A DNA stretch of 64,000 nt from NCBI RefSeq assembly GCF_026262505.1, contig NC_067206.1, positions 28,349,896-28,413,895 on the forward strand. Direction: 5' to 3'. The position numbers and the translations under genes are program-made. Position 1 is the stretch's first letter. The number at the start of each line of letters is the position of its first letter. Shown one piece after another: positions 27,407-38,332 of the stretch. The stretch is from Trichomonas vaginalis G3. Lineage: Eukaryota > Parabasalia > Trichomonadida > Trichomonadidae. The notes under the pieces were generated by a model. That model was not told the origin of the DNA. It did not search any database and was given only the letters and a program-made list of their open reading frames with translations.

Positions 27407-29000
27407 TTATACTGCCTCATTTACAGGTATTTCATCGTCAGTAAATGAATCCTCATTATCGTTTGGTTCAACCTGTTTATATAATCCTTTCATTTCTTCT
27501 TTCAAAACATAACACCATGTTTGTTTACCATCTATTCTTATCTGTTTCCTATCACATTTATCCTTAATGCTCATTTGGAAATTCTTGTCTTTCATGTCTG
27601 ATGGTTTGCAGAATAGAGCATTTTTACACGTCATACCTGCACACAATTCATCATAATGTGTATTTATCCATACATCTAAGGATTTGTTGACATAATTCTA
27701 TTAAATCTTGTTTGGCTTCAGTCATCGGTATGATTCGTACGTTAAATGATGAAAGGTCATATTGCATAAAATACGTCAGTAAATTATCATAAAATTCCTT
27801 AGTGCATGAATCCATTAAATTCTTGAAGTAATCAAAATTGACCCTATAATTTACCATTTACTCTTAAAACTACGTATCTTCTGTCTGCCAACTTCAATTT
27901 TGACAGGGTAAACGTTGTTAGTTACGAAAATGAAGTTTGCAACGTTCTGTGCTGTTCTTCTGGGTTGATTCTTTTCATTAATTCTAATCTCATTATCCGT
28001 AATAATTGATTTCAAAGCGTTGAAGTTTGCGAGTCTGTCTTCACCTACATTCTTGAGTTCATTAAGTACAAGAAACATTTTATTTTCAACTACTGAGTTG
28101 AAATTACCCGTTAGCTCACTTATTTCAGTAATGTTTTTACATGAATAACCGGCGGAGAAGTTCAAAATAATGTCTGTAAATCTGTTTTTACCTGTTCCCT
28201 GAAGTCCTTTCAAAATAATTGCTGTTTCATTCTTGATTCCAGGATGTTGAATCATTGATGCAATCCAGCCGAGTAGATATTTATACACTTCATCGTTATT
28301 ATCACAAATGGCTTCTTTAATGAAATCCATAAACATCTCAATTTTGAGTAATCAGGCTTTTCAAGAATGTTGTATTTATAACCCTGAAACGTTGAGAAAT
28401 ACATCTGGGGAATCAGATTTAAAGCAAACACCCTTAACGGTTAATGAAGACAATTGATTTAATAGTACGTCCCATGCTGTTATGGTTTTACCTTCTTCTT
28501 TAAATAATTTAATCATTTGAGTGACTCTTTCATGCTTGATTGAGAACGAATGATATTTGATTCATTTTGTCGTGGATATTATAGTCCTTTTGAATGAAAT
28601 ATTTTGTTTCCACAATCTACAAAACGGATTACACGTGATAAATCCTCAATTACTTCAGAACTGTTTTATACTGATGATTTTCAGCCTTGCGTCTAATATC
28701 TTGTTATCAAGAATGAATCATCAAGTTTTATATCAAATGTTATTTTTGGCTTACGTAATAAAGGCAAAACGTATTCATCATAATATTCCTTTTGATATAG
28801 TTTCAGAATCTTCACTAAAACAAATGGAGAAGTCATTAAATGTACATATCTACTACGTGCTTTTTCAAAATTACTTTTAGCATTTTCAGTTAAATTGCAG
28901 AAGTTATAAACATTATCGTAGGCTTGATTAATTAAATGATCCGGTAACGAATTAATAGCTTGAAACAGTGTGAATAATGTTATTTCTTTTTCTAAATTCA
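27407..29000 (-). pseudogene. second helicase gene (475-aa type), left arm, broken
   Basis: The inverted copy of 29,161-30,588, reaching across the palindrome centre; a protein-coding start region (from MNLEKEITLFTLFQAINS upstream) lies partly in the unique spacer. Same SF3/D5 motifs as its partner. Broken at several points, while the right-arm copy looks whole. Confidence 0.7.
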
Positions 29001-29076
29001 TGTTTCCACCGTCATTATGTACTTCAAAATCACTGATGCCATCAACTATGCTTTGAGCTAGTTTCTCGTCAATGTT
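28921..29076. other. unique spacer at the palindrome centre
   Basis: About 156 bp present once, between the arms. It reads on the minus strand as an open stretch continuous with the N-terminal region of the left helicase copy (INVNIDEKLAQSIVDGISD). So the palindrome turned inside a helicase gene, and only the left copy keeps the original upstream coding part. Confidence 0.65.
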
Positions 29077-29160
29077 TACGTTAATGTTTATAACTTCTGC
29101 AATTTAACTGAAAATGCTAAAAGTAATTTTGAAAAAGCACGTAGTAGATATGCACATTTA

Positions 29161-30588
29161 ATGACTTCTCCATTTGTTTTAGTGAAGATTCTGAAACTAT
29201 ATCAAAAGGAATATTATGATGAATACGTTTTGCCTTTATTACGTAAGCCAAAAATAACATTTGATATAAAACTTGATGATTCATTCTTGATAACAGATAT
29301 TAGACGCAAGGCTGAAAATCATCAGTATAAAAACAGTTCTGAAGTAATTGAGGATTTATCACGTGTAATCCGTTTTGTAGATTGTGGAAACAAATATTTC
29401 ATTCAAAAGGACTATAATATCCACGACAAAATGAATCAAATATCATTCGTTCTTCAATCAAGCATGAAAGAGTCACTCAAAATGATTAAATTATTTAAAG
29501 AAGAAGGTAAAACCATAACAGCATGGGACGTACTATTAAATCAATTGTCTTCATTAACCGTTAAGGGTGTTTGCTTTAAATCTGATTCCCCAGATGTTTT
29601 CTCAACGTTTCAGGGTTATAAATACAACATTCTTGAAAAGCCTGATTACCCAAAAATTGAGATGTTTATGGATTTCATTAAAGAAGCCATTTGTGATAAT
29701 AACGATGAAGTGTATAAATATCTACTCGGCTGGATTGCATCAATGATTCAACATCCTGGAATCAAGAATGAAACAGCAATTATTTTGAAAGGACTTCAGG
29801 GAACAGGTAAAAACAGATTTACAGACATTATTTTTGAACTTCTCGCCGGTTATTCATGTAAAAACATTACTGAAATAAGTGAGCTAACGGGTAATTTCAA
29901 CTCAGTAGTTGAAAATAAAATGTTTCTTGTACTTAATGAACTCAAGAATGTAGGTGAAGACAGACTCGCAAACTTCAACGCTTTGAAATCAATTATTACG
30001 GATAATGAGATTAGAATTAATGAAAAGAATCAACCCAGAAGAACAGCACAGAACGTTGCAAACTTCATTTTCGTAACTAACAACGTTTACCCTGTCAAAA
30101 TTGAAGTTGGAGACAGAAGATACGTAGTTTTAAGAGTAAATGGTAAATTTAAGGGTCAATTTGATTACTTCAAGAATTTAATGGATTCATGCACTAAGGA
30201 ATTTTATGATAATTTACTGACGTATTTTATGCAATATGACCTTTCATCATTTAACGTACGAATCATACCGATGACTGAAGCCAAACAAGATTTAATAGAA
30301 TTATCAACAAATCCTTTAGATGTATGGATAAATACACATTATGATGAATTGTGTGCAGGTATGACGTGTAAAAATGCTCTATTCTGCAAACCATCAGACA
30401 TGAAAGACAAGAATTTCCAAATGAGCATTAAGGATAAATGTGATAGGAAACAGATAAGAATAGATGGTAAACAAACATGGTGTTATGTTTTGAAAGAAGA
30501 AATGAAAGGATTATATAAACAGGTTGAACCAAACGATAATGAGGATTCATTTACTGACGATGAAATACCTGTAAATGAGGCAGTATAA
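29161..30588 (+). CDS. 475-aa helicase (SF3/D5 type), right arm
   Basis: Walker A GLQGTGKN is at residues 211-218, then FLVLNEL and FIFVTNN motifs and a DRRYVVL arginine pair. VKGVCFK...FSTFQGYKYN aligns with the matching part of the 411-aa Polinton helicase, so the family is the same but clearly diverged. Protein-like sequence extends a little upstream of the first ATG. It is flanked by a 107-bp tandem repeat and, farther on, a bacterial-terminator-like hairpin, hinting at a different origin from the surrounding genes. Looks whole. Confidence 0.75.
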   Translation: MTSPFVLVKILKLYQKEYYDEYVLPLLRKPKITFDIKLDDSFLITDIRRKAENHQYKNSSEVIEDLSRVIRFVDCGNKYFIQKDYNIHDKMNQISFVLQSSMKESLKMIKLFKEEGKTITAWDVLLNQLSSLTVKGVCFKSDSPDVFSTFQGYKYNILEKPDYPKIEMFMDFIKEAICDNNDEVYKYLLGWIASMIQHPGIKNETAIILKGLQGTGKNRFTDIIFELLAGYSCKNITEISELTGNFNSVVENKMFLVLNELKNVGEDRLANFNALKSIITDNEIRINEKNQPRRTAQNVANFIFVTNNVYPVKIEVGDRRYVVLRVNGKFKGQFDYFKNLMDSCTKEFYDNLLTYFMQYDLSSFNVRIIPMTEAKQDLIELSTNPLDVWINTHYDELCAGMTCKNALFCKPSDMKDKNFQMSIKDKCDRKQIRIDGKQTWCYVLKEEMKGLYKQVEPNDNEDSFTDDEIPVNEAV

Positions 30589-30634
30589 AGTATGATTGGA
30601 ATTTATTTTGCATTAATCCTGCTGTGTTGTCTAA

Positions 30635-31130
30635 ATGTCATGTTGTCATCATTTTTTAAAGAAGTTAATTAACCTGGTGACACATGGTGACATGGTGACA
30701 CCTTCAGTTCTTCAAAAATAATTTTCGTAAATGTTGTCAAAATGTCATGTTATCATCATTTTTTAAAGAAGTTAATTAACCTGGTGACACATGGTGACAT
30801 GGTGACACCTTCAGTTCTTCAAAAATAATTTTCGTAAATGTTGTCAAAATGTCATGTTGTCATCATTTTTTAAAGAAGTTAATTAACCTGGTGACACATG
30901 GTGACATGGTGACACCTTCAGTTCTTCAAAAATAATTTTCGTAAATGTTGTCAAAATGTCATGTTGTCATCATTTTTTAAAGAAGTTAATTAACCTGGTG
31001 ACACATGGTGACATGGTGACACCTTCAGTTCTTCAAAAATAATTTTCGTAAATGTTGTCAAAATGTCATGTTGTCATCATTTTTTAAAGAAGTTAATTAA
31101 CCTGGTGACATGGTGACATGGTGACACTGA
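30635..31130. repeat. 107-bp tandem repeat, right arm
   Basis: The word ATGTCA recurs at 30,635, 30,742, 30,849, 30,956 and 31,063, an exact 107-bp period, about 4.5 copies. Each unit has a cluster of GGTGACA words and a TTAATTAA palindrome. Starts 47 bp after the helicase stop. Confidence 0.85.
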
Positions 31131-31480
31131 AAAAATTCATTATTTTTGCTGAATTCAGCAACAAAATGAACGAGGTCAGGATGTATGTAAATACCTTTGA
31201 ATTCATTTATAACGCCCTTAGTAAGCTCATAAAATGCTTGTTTTGAGGTCGAGCCACTTTTGGCTCCACCGTATTCGTTCAACCAAAACTCAAGAATTTC
31301 CTGCATGAATTTTGTATAAAAAGCAACCGCCGGAATTCCGGCAGTTGCTATATTCTTCACAAAATGCCTTATAATACTCTTCCCAGGACTTATTTTCCAA
31401 CAACTTTCTAAAGTCTTTCCTAAACTGACGGCGCAAAGCGCCAAGATGGACTCAAAGAGCCCTCCTGACTGACTGACGGC
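31097..31480 (-). pseudogene. gene remnant with terminator-like hairpin, right arm
   Basis: Mirror of 26,640-27,005. Protein-like words occur in several frames; the hairpin with its T/A tract lies near 31,322-31,346. Confidence 0.4.
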
Positions 31481-31691
31481 ACAAAGTGGCTTAACGAAAA
31501 CATTAATATATAAAATTCATGAAAATTCATGAGGGTAGAAATGAGGTTAGATATACCCATCTACCCTAAAAATTATTTTTGTTCATGGGCTATGCCCCGC
31601 CGCTTTGCATCTTTATGTTAAAATAAATGGTACCATTAATGATATCATGACTGTTCTCGTTCATGTCTGATTTACATCTAATGAAAAAGTT

Positions 31692-31796
31692 TAGAAGAAT
31701 TTTCTTATTCTTTCTGGCATATTTTTGTCTTTCCAGTACTCCCGCTCTAATGGTCCCAGATGTGTTGGCTTCGACTCTCTCAAGTTCTTAGATGGC
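31692..31796 (-). pseudogene. integrase-tail fragment, right arm
   Basis: Mirror of 26,308-26,416; again nearly identical to the end of the Polinton 2 integrase gene. Confidence 0.7.
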
Positions 31797-31924
31797 TTAC
31801 TTCTCAAAGCTTCTGAGCAAACACATTCAAATTCATGATGTTAGAAAACATGTGAGAAAACATGTTAGATCTAACATGCTAACATAAATAATATTTTTTA
31901 GTCATTTACACTCATTTCGACATG

Positions 31925-33815
31925 TAGTCATGACAAAGTGTTTACGAAGAAGTCTTGACAAAGTGTTTACGAAGAAGTTTATACAAAGTGTTTACGAAGA
32001 AGTCATGACAAAGTGTTTACGAAGAAGTCTTGACAAAACATATACGAAGAAGTTTATACAAAGTGTTTACGAAGAAGTTTATACAAAGTGTTTACGAAGA
32101 AGTCATGACAAAGTGTTTACGTTTAAGTTCGACAAAGTCTTGACAAAGTGTTTACGTTTAAGTTCGACAAAGTCTTGACAAAACATTTACGATGAAGTCA
32201 TGACATGAAGTCTCTGAGGGTAGAAATCGTGGTAGAAATCGGGGTAGATCTAACATGCTAACATAAACATTATTTTGGGTCATTTACGCTCGTTACGAAG
32301 AAGTCATGACAAAGCATTTACGAAGAAATCTTGACAAAGTGTTTATGTTTAGTTTCGATGCAGTTTGACAAAGTGTTTACAATGAAGTCATGACAAAGTG
32401 TTTACGATGAAGTCTTGACAAAGTGTTTACGTTTAAGTTCGACAAAGTCTTGACAAAACATTTACGATGAAATCTTGACAAAGTGTTTATGTTTAGTTTC
32501 GATGCAGTTTGACAAAGTGTTTACGAAGAAGTTTATGCAAAGTGTTTACGATGAAGTCATGACAAAACATATACGTTTAGTTTCGATGCAGTTTAACATA
32601 GAGTTTACGTTTATGTTTGACATAGAGTTTACGTTCATGTTTAACATAGAGTTTACGTTTATGTTTGACATAGAGTTTACGTTCATGTTTAACATAGAGT
32701 TTACGTTCATGTTTGACAAAGTGTTTACGTTCATGTTTGACATAGAGTTTACGTTCATGTTTAACATAGAGTTTACGTTCATGTTTGACATAGAGTTTAC
32801 GTTTAGTTTCGATGAAGTCTTTACGTTCATGTTTAACATAGAGTTTACGTTTAGTTTCGATGAAGTCTTTACGTTCGTGTTTAACATAGAGTTTACGTTT
32901 AGTTTCGATGAAGTCTTTACGTTCATGTTTGACAAAGTCTTTACGTTCATGTTTAACATAGAGTTTACGTTTAGTTTCGATGAAATCTTTACGTTTAAGT
33001 TTAACATAGAGTTTACGTTTAGTTTCGATGAAGTCTTTACGTTTAAGTTTAACATAGAGTTTACGTTTATGTTTGACATAGAGTTTACGTTCATGTTTGA
33101 CAAAGTGTTTACGTTCATGTTTGACAAAGAGTTTACGATGAATTTTTGACAAAGAGTTTACGTTCATGTTTAACATAGAGTTTACGTTCATGTTTAACAT
33201 AGAGTTTACGATGAAGTCATGACAAAGTGTTTACGAAGAAGTCTTGACAAAACATATACGAAGAAGTCTTGACAAAGCATATACGATGAAGTCATGACAA
33301 AGCATTTACGAAGAAGTTTATACAAAGTGTTTACGTTTAAGTTCGACAAAGTCTTGACAAAACATATACGAAGAAGTCTTGACAAAGTGTTTACGAAGAA
33401 GTTTATACAAAGTGTTTACGATGAAGTCATGACAAAGTGTTTACGAAGAAGTCTCTGAGGGTAGAAATCGTGGTAGAAATCGGGGTAGATCTAACATGCT
33501 AACATAAGCATTATTTTGGGTCATTTACGCTCGTTACGAAGAAGTCATGACAAAGCATTTACGAAGAAGTCTTGACAAAGCATTTACGAAGAAATCATGA
33601 CAAAGCATTTACGTTTAGTTTCGATGCAGTTTGACAAAACATTTACGATGAAGTTTTGACAAAACATTTACGAAGAAATCATGACAAAACATTTACGATG
33701 AAGTTTTGACAAAACATATACGATGAAGTCATGACAAAGCATTTACGATGAAGTTTTGACAAAACATATACGAAGAAGTTTTGACAAAGTGTTTATGTTT
33801 AGTTTCGATGAAGTT
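31925..33815. repeat. 24/25-bp minisatellite, right arm
   Basis: Inverted copy of 23,745-26,190, about 0.55 kb shorter, with the same unit flavours and hairpin modules inside (near 32,210-32,262 and 33,454-33,505). Unit number and order differ from the left arm, so the arms have changed independently here. Confidence 0.85.
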
Positions 33816-33895
33816 AGTGTCTATGTTATACAGTAATGTTAGTCATGAATGTTTGTCCTAAGTGTTGGCGTTAGTGTTGAAAAATAATGTTTGTC

Positions 33896-34602
33896 CTATA
33901 TGAAGCCGTACAAGCGTTTGAATTTGTTTATGAATAAAATTACACTCTTGTTTTCTGTATCTATCATAGAAACATAAGCAGCACCTGTTTTTGTAAAGTT
34001 TATATGAAGTTTTCGATAGTTAAGACCTGTATAATAATAGAATGCGTCTTCATTCTCAACATAGTAGTAGAACTCAAACGAATGCTTACCATAATCTGTT
34101 ATTTCAACAGCTTCGTCAGATATTTCATCAACGAACTCATAAACTATATCGCCATACTTGCTTTTATTTCTATTGTTTTCAGATCTAGAACACCAACGAA
34201 GGTTTGAGATTCTGTTGTCCGTTCTATCATGATTTATATGGTCTATTTTTTTCAAATTGTTTGGATTTTCAATCCACTGTTCTGCAATAATTCTATGCTT
34301 TAAATGCATTTTGTTGTTTAAACTAAGCACAATATAACCATAATTATTTAAGCATTCACTCATAATATGTTTGTCTTTCTTTCGACGACGAATAGTAAAA
34401 GGATATGTCGTACAAATCTCATAATCTTCATGATTTCTCATGTTTCCCATTGAGTTTGTTCCCCACTAACGTTCTCATTGACGTCCTCAATATCTTCTTC
34501 CTCACTGAACTCGTCAATATTTTCACTAGCTCCTTCTGTAATGTTTTCATCGGCATTGTCATTGACTTCTTCTGTAATGTTAGATGTTGTTGTTTCGCTC
34601 AT
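33896..34602 (-). pseudogene. HNH homing-type endonuclease, right arm
   Basis: Mirror of 22,953-23,655 with the same HNH_3 core (DHINHDRTDNR, NLRWCSRSENN). A few base differences from the left copy; about one break. Confidence 0.65.
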
Positions 34603-34689
34603 GTTCTTTCACTAATGTTAAAAGTTATGTTGTACGAATTTTGAACAGAATTTAGAGCAGTTATGAAACAATGAAGTATTTTTACGCTA

Positions 34690-37230
34690 TTGAAAGGAAC
34701 TATGAGAGTGAAGTACATGACAGCAATGACAAAAGGAACTAATATCAAACCTAATGAAATCGCTCACGAGGACATAGAGCTTAACAAGTATTTTGTGGAG
34801 TATCTTATAAGTGAAGAGTATGTAAGACCTTACTTCATGTTTGACAGCATGAATGAGGATGTTATTTCATGGTTAAAGAATATAAGCAATGTTTTCGGTA
34901 AGTACGTCATAGATGACAAAGGTCTTGTTGTATTTTATGAGACAGCAATACGAACACAGGAACTAATGGATATTATGCACTCAACAGCAAAGAAAGGATT
35001 TAGTACTATTGGCATGAATGAACATTGCAGGAATGACATATACAACCTATGCTCACGAAAGCCTTACACAAAAGCAATACAAATGATAGAACATAAGTGT
35101 CTAAGGTCAGCAAATGAAATCATTACTGTCAGTGGTTATGAAAGAACTGTTAGCAAAGATGAGTGGAAACAGCTATTCATATTAAGGAAGGACGTTGTTG
35201 AACTAGTTAAACCTGTTGCACAAACATTGTTTCAGATAAGACCAGCAATGACTAAGAACCCTTTGACCTTAGTCAATGAGACCATAGAGGTTGAAGATAA
35301 TGACATGAAAGAACTAGGAATGAATGAGAGAAGTTGTGAAGGATGTTTGAGTCAAAACACATGGTTCTTCAGAGCTGTTAAGAAACTTAGTAAAGAACGA
35401 CAGAAATATTTTATAGAGAAGTATTGCAAAGGATGTGTAAATGAATTGCTTGAAATAGAACTTAGAGACACTTTCACACTAAAGGACTTGAGGAGAAATA
35501 AGTACATGAGTGAAGAAGGTATTGACATAGCTAGTGTTATAAATGACTTAAGAAGATGTGTTGTTGTTATTGACGGAGCACGAATAACATATCTAGTGAA
35601 AGATTATGATGGAATACGAGACACAACAACACTTGTGTCAGTAGATAGCAAGGAATTCAATAAGCTCATGAAGAGTGTTTATGTAGGACGTATTGAAGAG
35701 AAGGATGTGAACGCACTGATGATTTATGAAGCGGGTCAGAACAAGAACTATCTTATGAAGTCAGGCATGAGATTCTTTGACGAAAGAGATGACATTTACA
35801 GCTATTTCAGAGGATATGAGTATGAGGTACTGAATGAAGTAGATGAAAGCGTTATTGAAGGATATTTGAAACATGTTCACGATGTCATATGTAATGAGGA
35901 TGAAGAGCTTTATGAGTATGCTTTGAACTGGTTCGCCTACATCGTTCAAAATCCTTGTGGAAAGACTGGAACAGTACTTTTGTTAACAGGAAAGCAAGGA
36001 ACTGGTAAGAATGTACTTAGTAATGTTCTATGCGAGCTCATTAGCAAGTACGCCAACAATAATATAACGGCAATAGAGAATGTGGTTGGTAGATTCAATG
36101 CTGCTATTGAGAACATGAAGCTCATCGTATGCAATGAACTAAGCTCATGCGATACGTCTAAGGTCATGAACCACGACGCACTAAAGTCAATAGTAACAGA
36201 GACTCAGTTGGACTTAAATCAGAAGTGTCAGCCAGTAAGAAAGATAGAGAATGTTTGTAATATCATCATGATATCTAACAACTTCAACTCAGTAAAGATT
36301 GACAAAGACGACAGAAGATTTGTTGTCATTGATGTAAGCAGCAGATACAAAGGAAATTACGAATATTTCTCAAATCTCATTGAAAGCTTTAATGAAGAGT
36401 TTTATTCAAACTTACTGACGTACTTCATGAAGAAAGATTTAAGTGAATTTGATGTAAGGAAGATACCATTCACCAGGGCTAAACAAGAACTCATCGAAAT
36501 GAACAAAACACCTTACCAAATGTTTTACGAGGAGTTCTATGAAAAGTTTGTATCCGGATGGAATTGTACAGAGTGCTACAGAAGATATAAAGAATTTGCG
36601 AAGGAGAATGAATTCTTTGCATGTAGTTCAAATGTATTTGGTGGCAAGATGAGAGAATTTGTGAAGAGAAGTAGAAAGCGAGACGGTTCTGCAAGAAGTT
36701 ATATTTATGAAGCAAGTATGATATTAGAAGGTCGTGGAAAGAAAGAAACAGTGAATTATGAGGAAGTGCTTGAAAAATTCATGGAGTACATGGGAAGCAA
36801 TATAACATACAACAAAGACATATACAGTGAGTTTAAGTACTACTGTGAACAGCATGAGATTGAAGTAATGAGTAAAGGAGACTTTGAAACGCTTATGAAA
36901 GACAGTAAGGAGGTCGTTCATGAGAACAGTGTTGAAATAGTTCATGAGAACAGTGAGGAGGTCATACATGAATGCAATGATGAAATAGTTCACGATGTCG
37001 TTCGTGAAGAAGCCATTGCAACAAAGAATGATATAAAGGATTTCATAGAACTTAACAAGGAGGAGTTTAAAGAAGGCTATGAAGTGAAAAGATGTGAAGA
37101 AGATTTCTTGGCGTATTTGAAGAAAAAGAGACTAAAGCCAATGGCTCAAAATAAGTTTCAATCGATGTTTGAAAAGAAACGTTTGAGCTATGGTGGTGTA
37201 AGAAGCACATATTACTTTGTTAAGAAGTGA
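34690..37230 (+). CDS. 846-aa primase-helicase-like protein, right arm
   Basis: Protein identical to the left-arm gene (20,325-22,865), with the same Walker A at 434-441, two CxxC pairs and helicase motifs. Complete identity over 2.5 kb, next to a minisatellite that differs between arms, suggests recent duplication or gene conversion. Looks whole. Confidence 0.8.
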   Translation: MKGTMRVKYMTAMTKGTNIKPNEIAHEDIELNKYFVEYLISEEYVRPYFMFDSMNEDVISWLKNISNVFGKYVIDDKGLVVFYETAIRTQELMDIMHSTAKKGFSTIGMNEHCRNDIYNLCSRKPYTKAIQMIEHKCLRSANEIITVSGYERTVSKDEWKQLFILRKDVVELVKPVAQTLFQIRPAMTKNPLTLVNETIEVEDNDMKELGMNERSCEGCLSQNTWFFRAVKKLSKERQKYFIEKYCKGCVNELLEIELRDTFTLKDLRRNKYMSEEGIDIASVINDLRRCVVVIDGARITYLVKDYDGIRDTTTLVSVDSKEFNKLMKSVYVGRIEEKDVNALMIYEAGQNKNYLMKSGMRFFDERDDIYSYFRGYEYEVLNEVDESVIEGYLKHVHDVICNEDEELYEYALNWFAYIVQNPCGKTGTVLLLTGKQGTGKNVLSNVLCELISKYANNNITAIENVVGRFNAAIENMKLIVCNELSSCDTSKVMNHDALKSIVTETQLDLNQKCQPVRKIENVCNIIMISNNFNSVKIDKDDRRFVVIDVSSRYKGNYEYFSNLIESFNEEFYSNLLTYFMKKDLSEFDVRKIPFTRAKQELIEMNKTPYQMFYEEFYEKFVSGWNCTECYRRYKEFAKENEFFACSSNVFGGKMREFVKRSRKRDGSARSYIYEASMILEGRGKKETVNYEEVLEKFMEYMGSNITYNKDIYSEFKYYCEQHEIEVMSKGDFETLMKDSKEVVHENSVEIVHENSEEVIHECNDEIVHDVVREEAIATKNDIKDFIELNKEEFKEGYEVKRCEEDFLAYLKKKRLKPMAQNKFQSMFEKKRLSYGGVRSTYYFVKK

Positions 37231-37822
37231 GGACATTTATTTTTGTTGTTAGTGTTGGAGTTTGTGTTTGTTGTTAGTGTTTGTCATTTGTGCTGAAGTT
37301 AGTACTTGATGTTAGTGTTGGAGTTTGTGTTTGTTGTTAGTGAGAGAATAGATTAAATCATGAACTTTGCCATGGTCTCTGTCCCTAGTAGTTTTCATTA
37401 AGTTCTGGAAATAATGAAAGTCATAAACTTTGCCATGGTCTCTGTCCCTAGTAGTTTTCATTATCTCACAGAGTTAATGAAAGTCATACTTTCTATCAGA
37501 TGAAGCATGCAGATGAACATAATGAAAGTTAGTGAGTTTGCACGAGTTATGAAAAAATATTGGCATATTAGATGAGATAGCTGATGAAACAGATGAAGAT
37601 AAATTAAATCTTGGACTTTGCCACACTCTGTCCCTAGTTCCTCAAAAATCCTTGACAATGTTGCTTAGAAATTTTGGTTCAAAACCTCATTCTGATTTTA
37701 ATGAATTCAACAGGATAGAAATGAGGTTAGAAATCGGGTTAGATATACTCATCTACCCTAAATTTATTTTTGTGCTATGTTTTCATACGTGTGGGAGTGG
37801 TGATATCATTATTTTTATGTAA
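37231..37822. other. intergenic region, right arm
   Basis: Mirror of 19,732-20,324: GTTAGTGTTGGAGTTTGTG repeats, a direct repeat with TGGTCTCTGTCCCTAGTAG, and a 48-bp hairpin module at 37,712-37,759 followed by AAATTTATTTTTG. No gene seen. Confidence 0.5.
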
Positions 37823-38142
37823 ATGACGAAAACTATTGAGATAACAAACTACAACGGTCATGAGTTCAAGAATTTGTTCTTCGTTCCTCGTGAAAATACA
37901 TTCTATCAGATACGAGGGAGAAGGGTAAAGTTAGTTTGAGCGTTTATGAAGGAATGAAGAATGGAAAGTTTATACAAGCATACGATACAAACGGTAAACG
38001 TGTTTCATTAGCTTTGTCAAAACTTACTAACATTTATTTGACAGTGACTTTGACTCTGACGATTGGAGTGACAGCAGCGATACTGAAGAATATGAACTTA
38101 TGTGTGAAGCACAGCAATGGAAGAGTTGCAATACTTTTGTAA
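37823..38142 (+). pseudogene. terminal-gene protein, right arm, broken
   Basis: Counterpart of 19,405-19,731 with about two breaks. It has the same place beside the terminal repeat. Confidence 0.55.
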
Positions 38143-38327
38143 GTGAGAACGTTTATTTTTTACATTAGTGAGGTGAAGTGGTTGGCGGCTTTATAAATAT
38201 TTAAGGTTAAGTTGGTTTTTGTGTTTGTGTTGTAAAATATACGTTAACGGTTTTGTAAAGTGTCAAAACAGCTAAGTGGTGTACGGAGGCGCGCAGTGCC
38301 TCTGTACACGACTTAGGTATACTAACT
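38142..38327. repeat. terminal repeat tip of the palindromic element, right
   Basis: Inverted copy of 19,230-19,415, ending GGTATACTAACT. The tip hairpin lies at 38,272-38,316. Confidence 0.75.
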
Positions 38328-38332
38328 TGAGT
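38328..38332. repeat. target-site duplication TGAGT, right copy
   Basis: Matches 19,225-19,229 and lies inside the integrase gene of Polinton B. Confidence 0.75.

Larger units (their letters stand above)
19230..38327. mobile_element. 19.1-kb palindromic Polinton-derived element
   Basis: Inserted in the integrase gene of Polinton B. Ends are AGTTAGTATACC...GGTATACTAACT. The left arm (19,230 to about 28,920) and right arm (about 29,077-38,327) are near-identical inverted copies, both carrying an 846-aa helicase gene, an HNH gene, a minisatellite, tandem repeats and a second helicase. Arm lengths differ mainly in the minisatellite. The terminal ~190 bp match the start of Polinton 2 (50,291-50,480), and each arm holds an integrase-tail fragment nearly identical to 59,460-59,580, so it looks like a rearranged relative of Polinton 2 that lost capsid genes. 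Several smaller genes are broken, perhaps six to eight breaks over both arms; the 846-aa genes look whole. Confidence 0.8.

Noticed and set aside
26640-31130. Bacterial contamination in the assembly
   Set aside because: The terminator-like hairpin and iterons lie inside both palindrome arms, within an element bounded by Polinton-type ends; capture by the element is simpler.
19230-38327. Palindrome as a pure assembly artefact
   Set aside because: Not excluded, but the arms differ in minisatellite length, repeat number and single bases, and a clean target duplication flanks the whole, which an artefact would not give.
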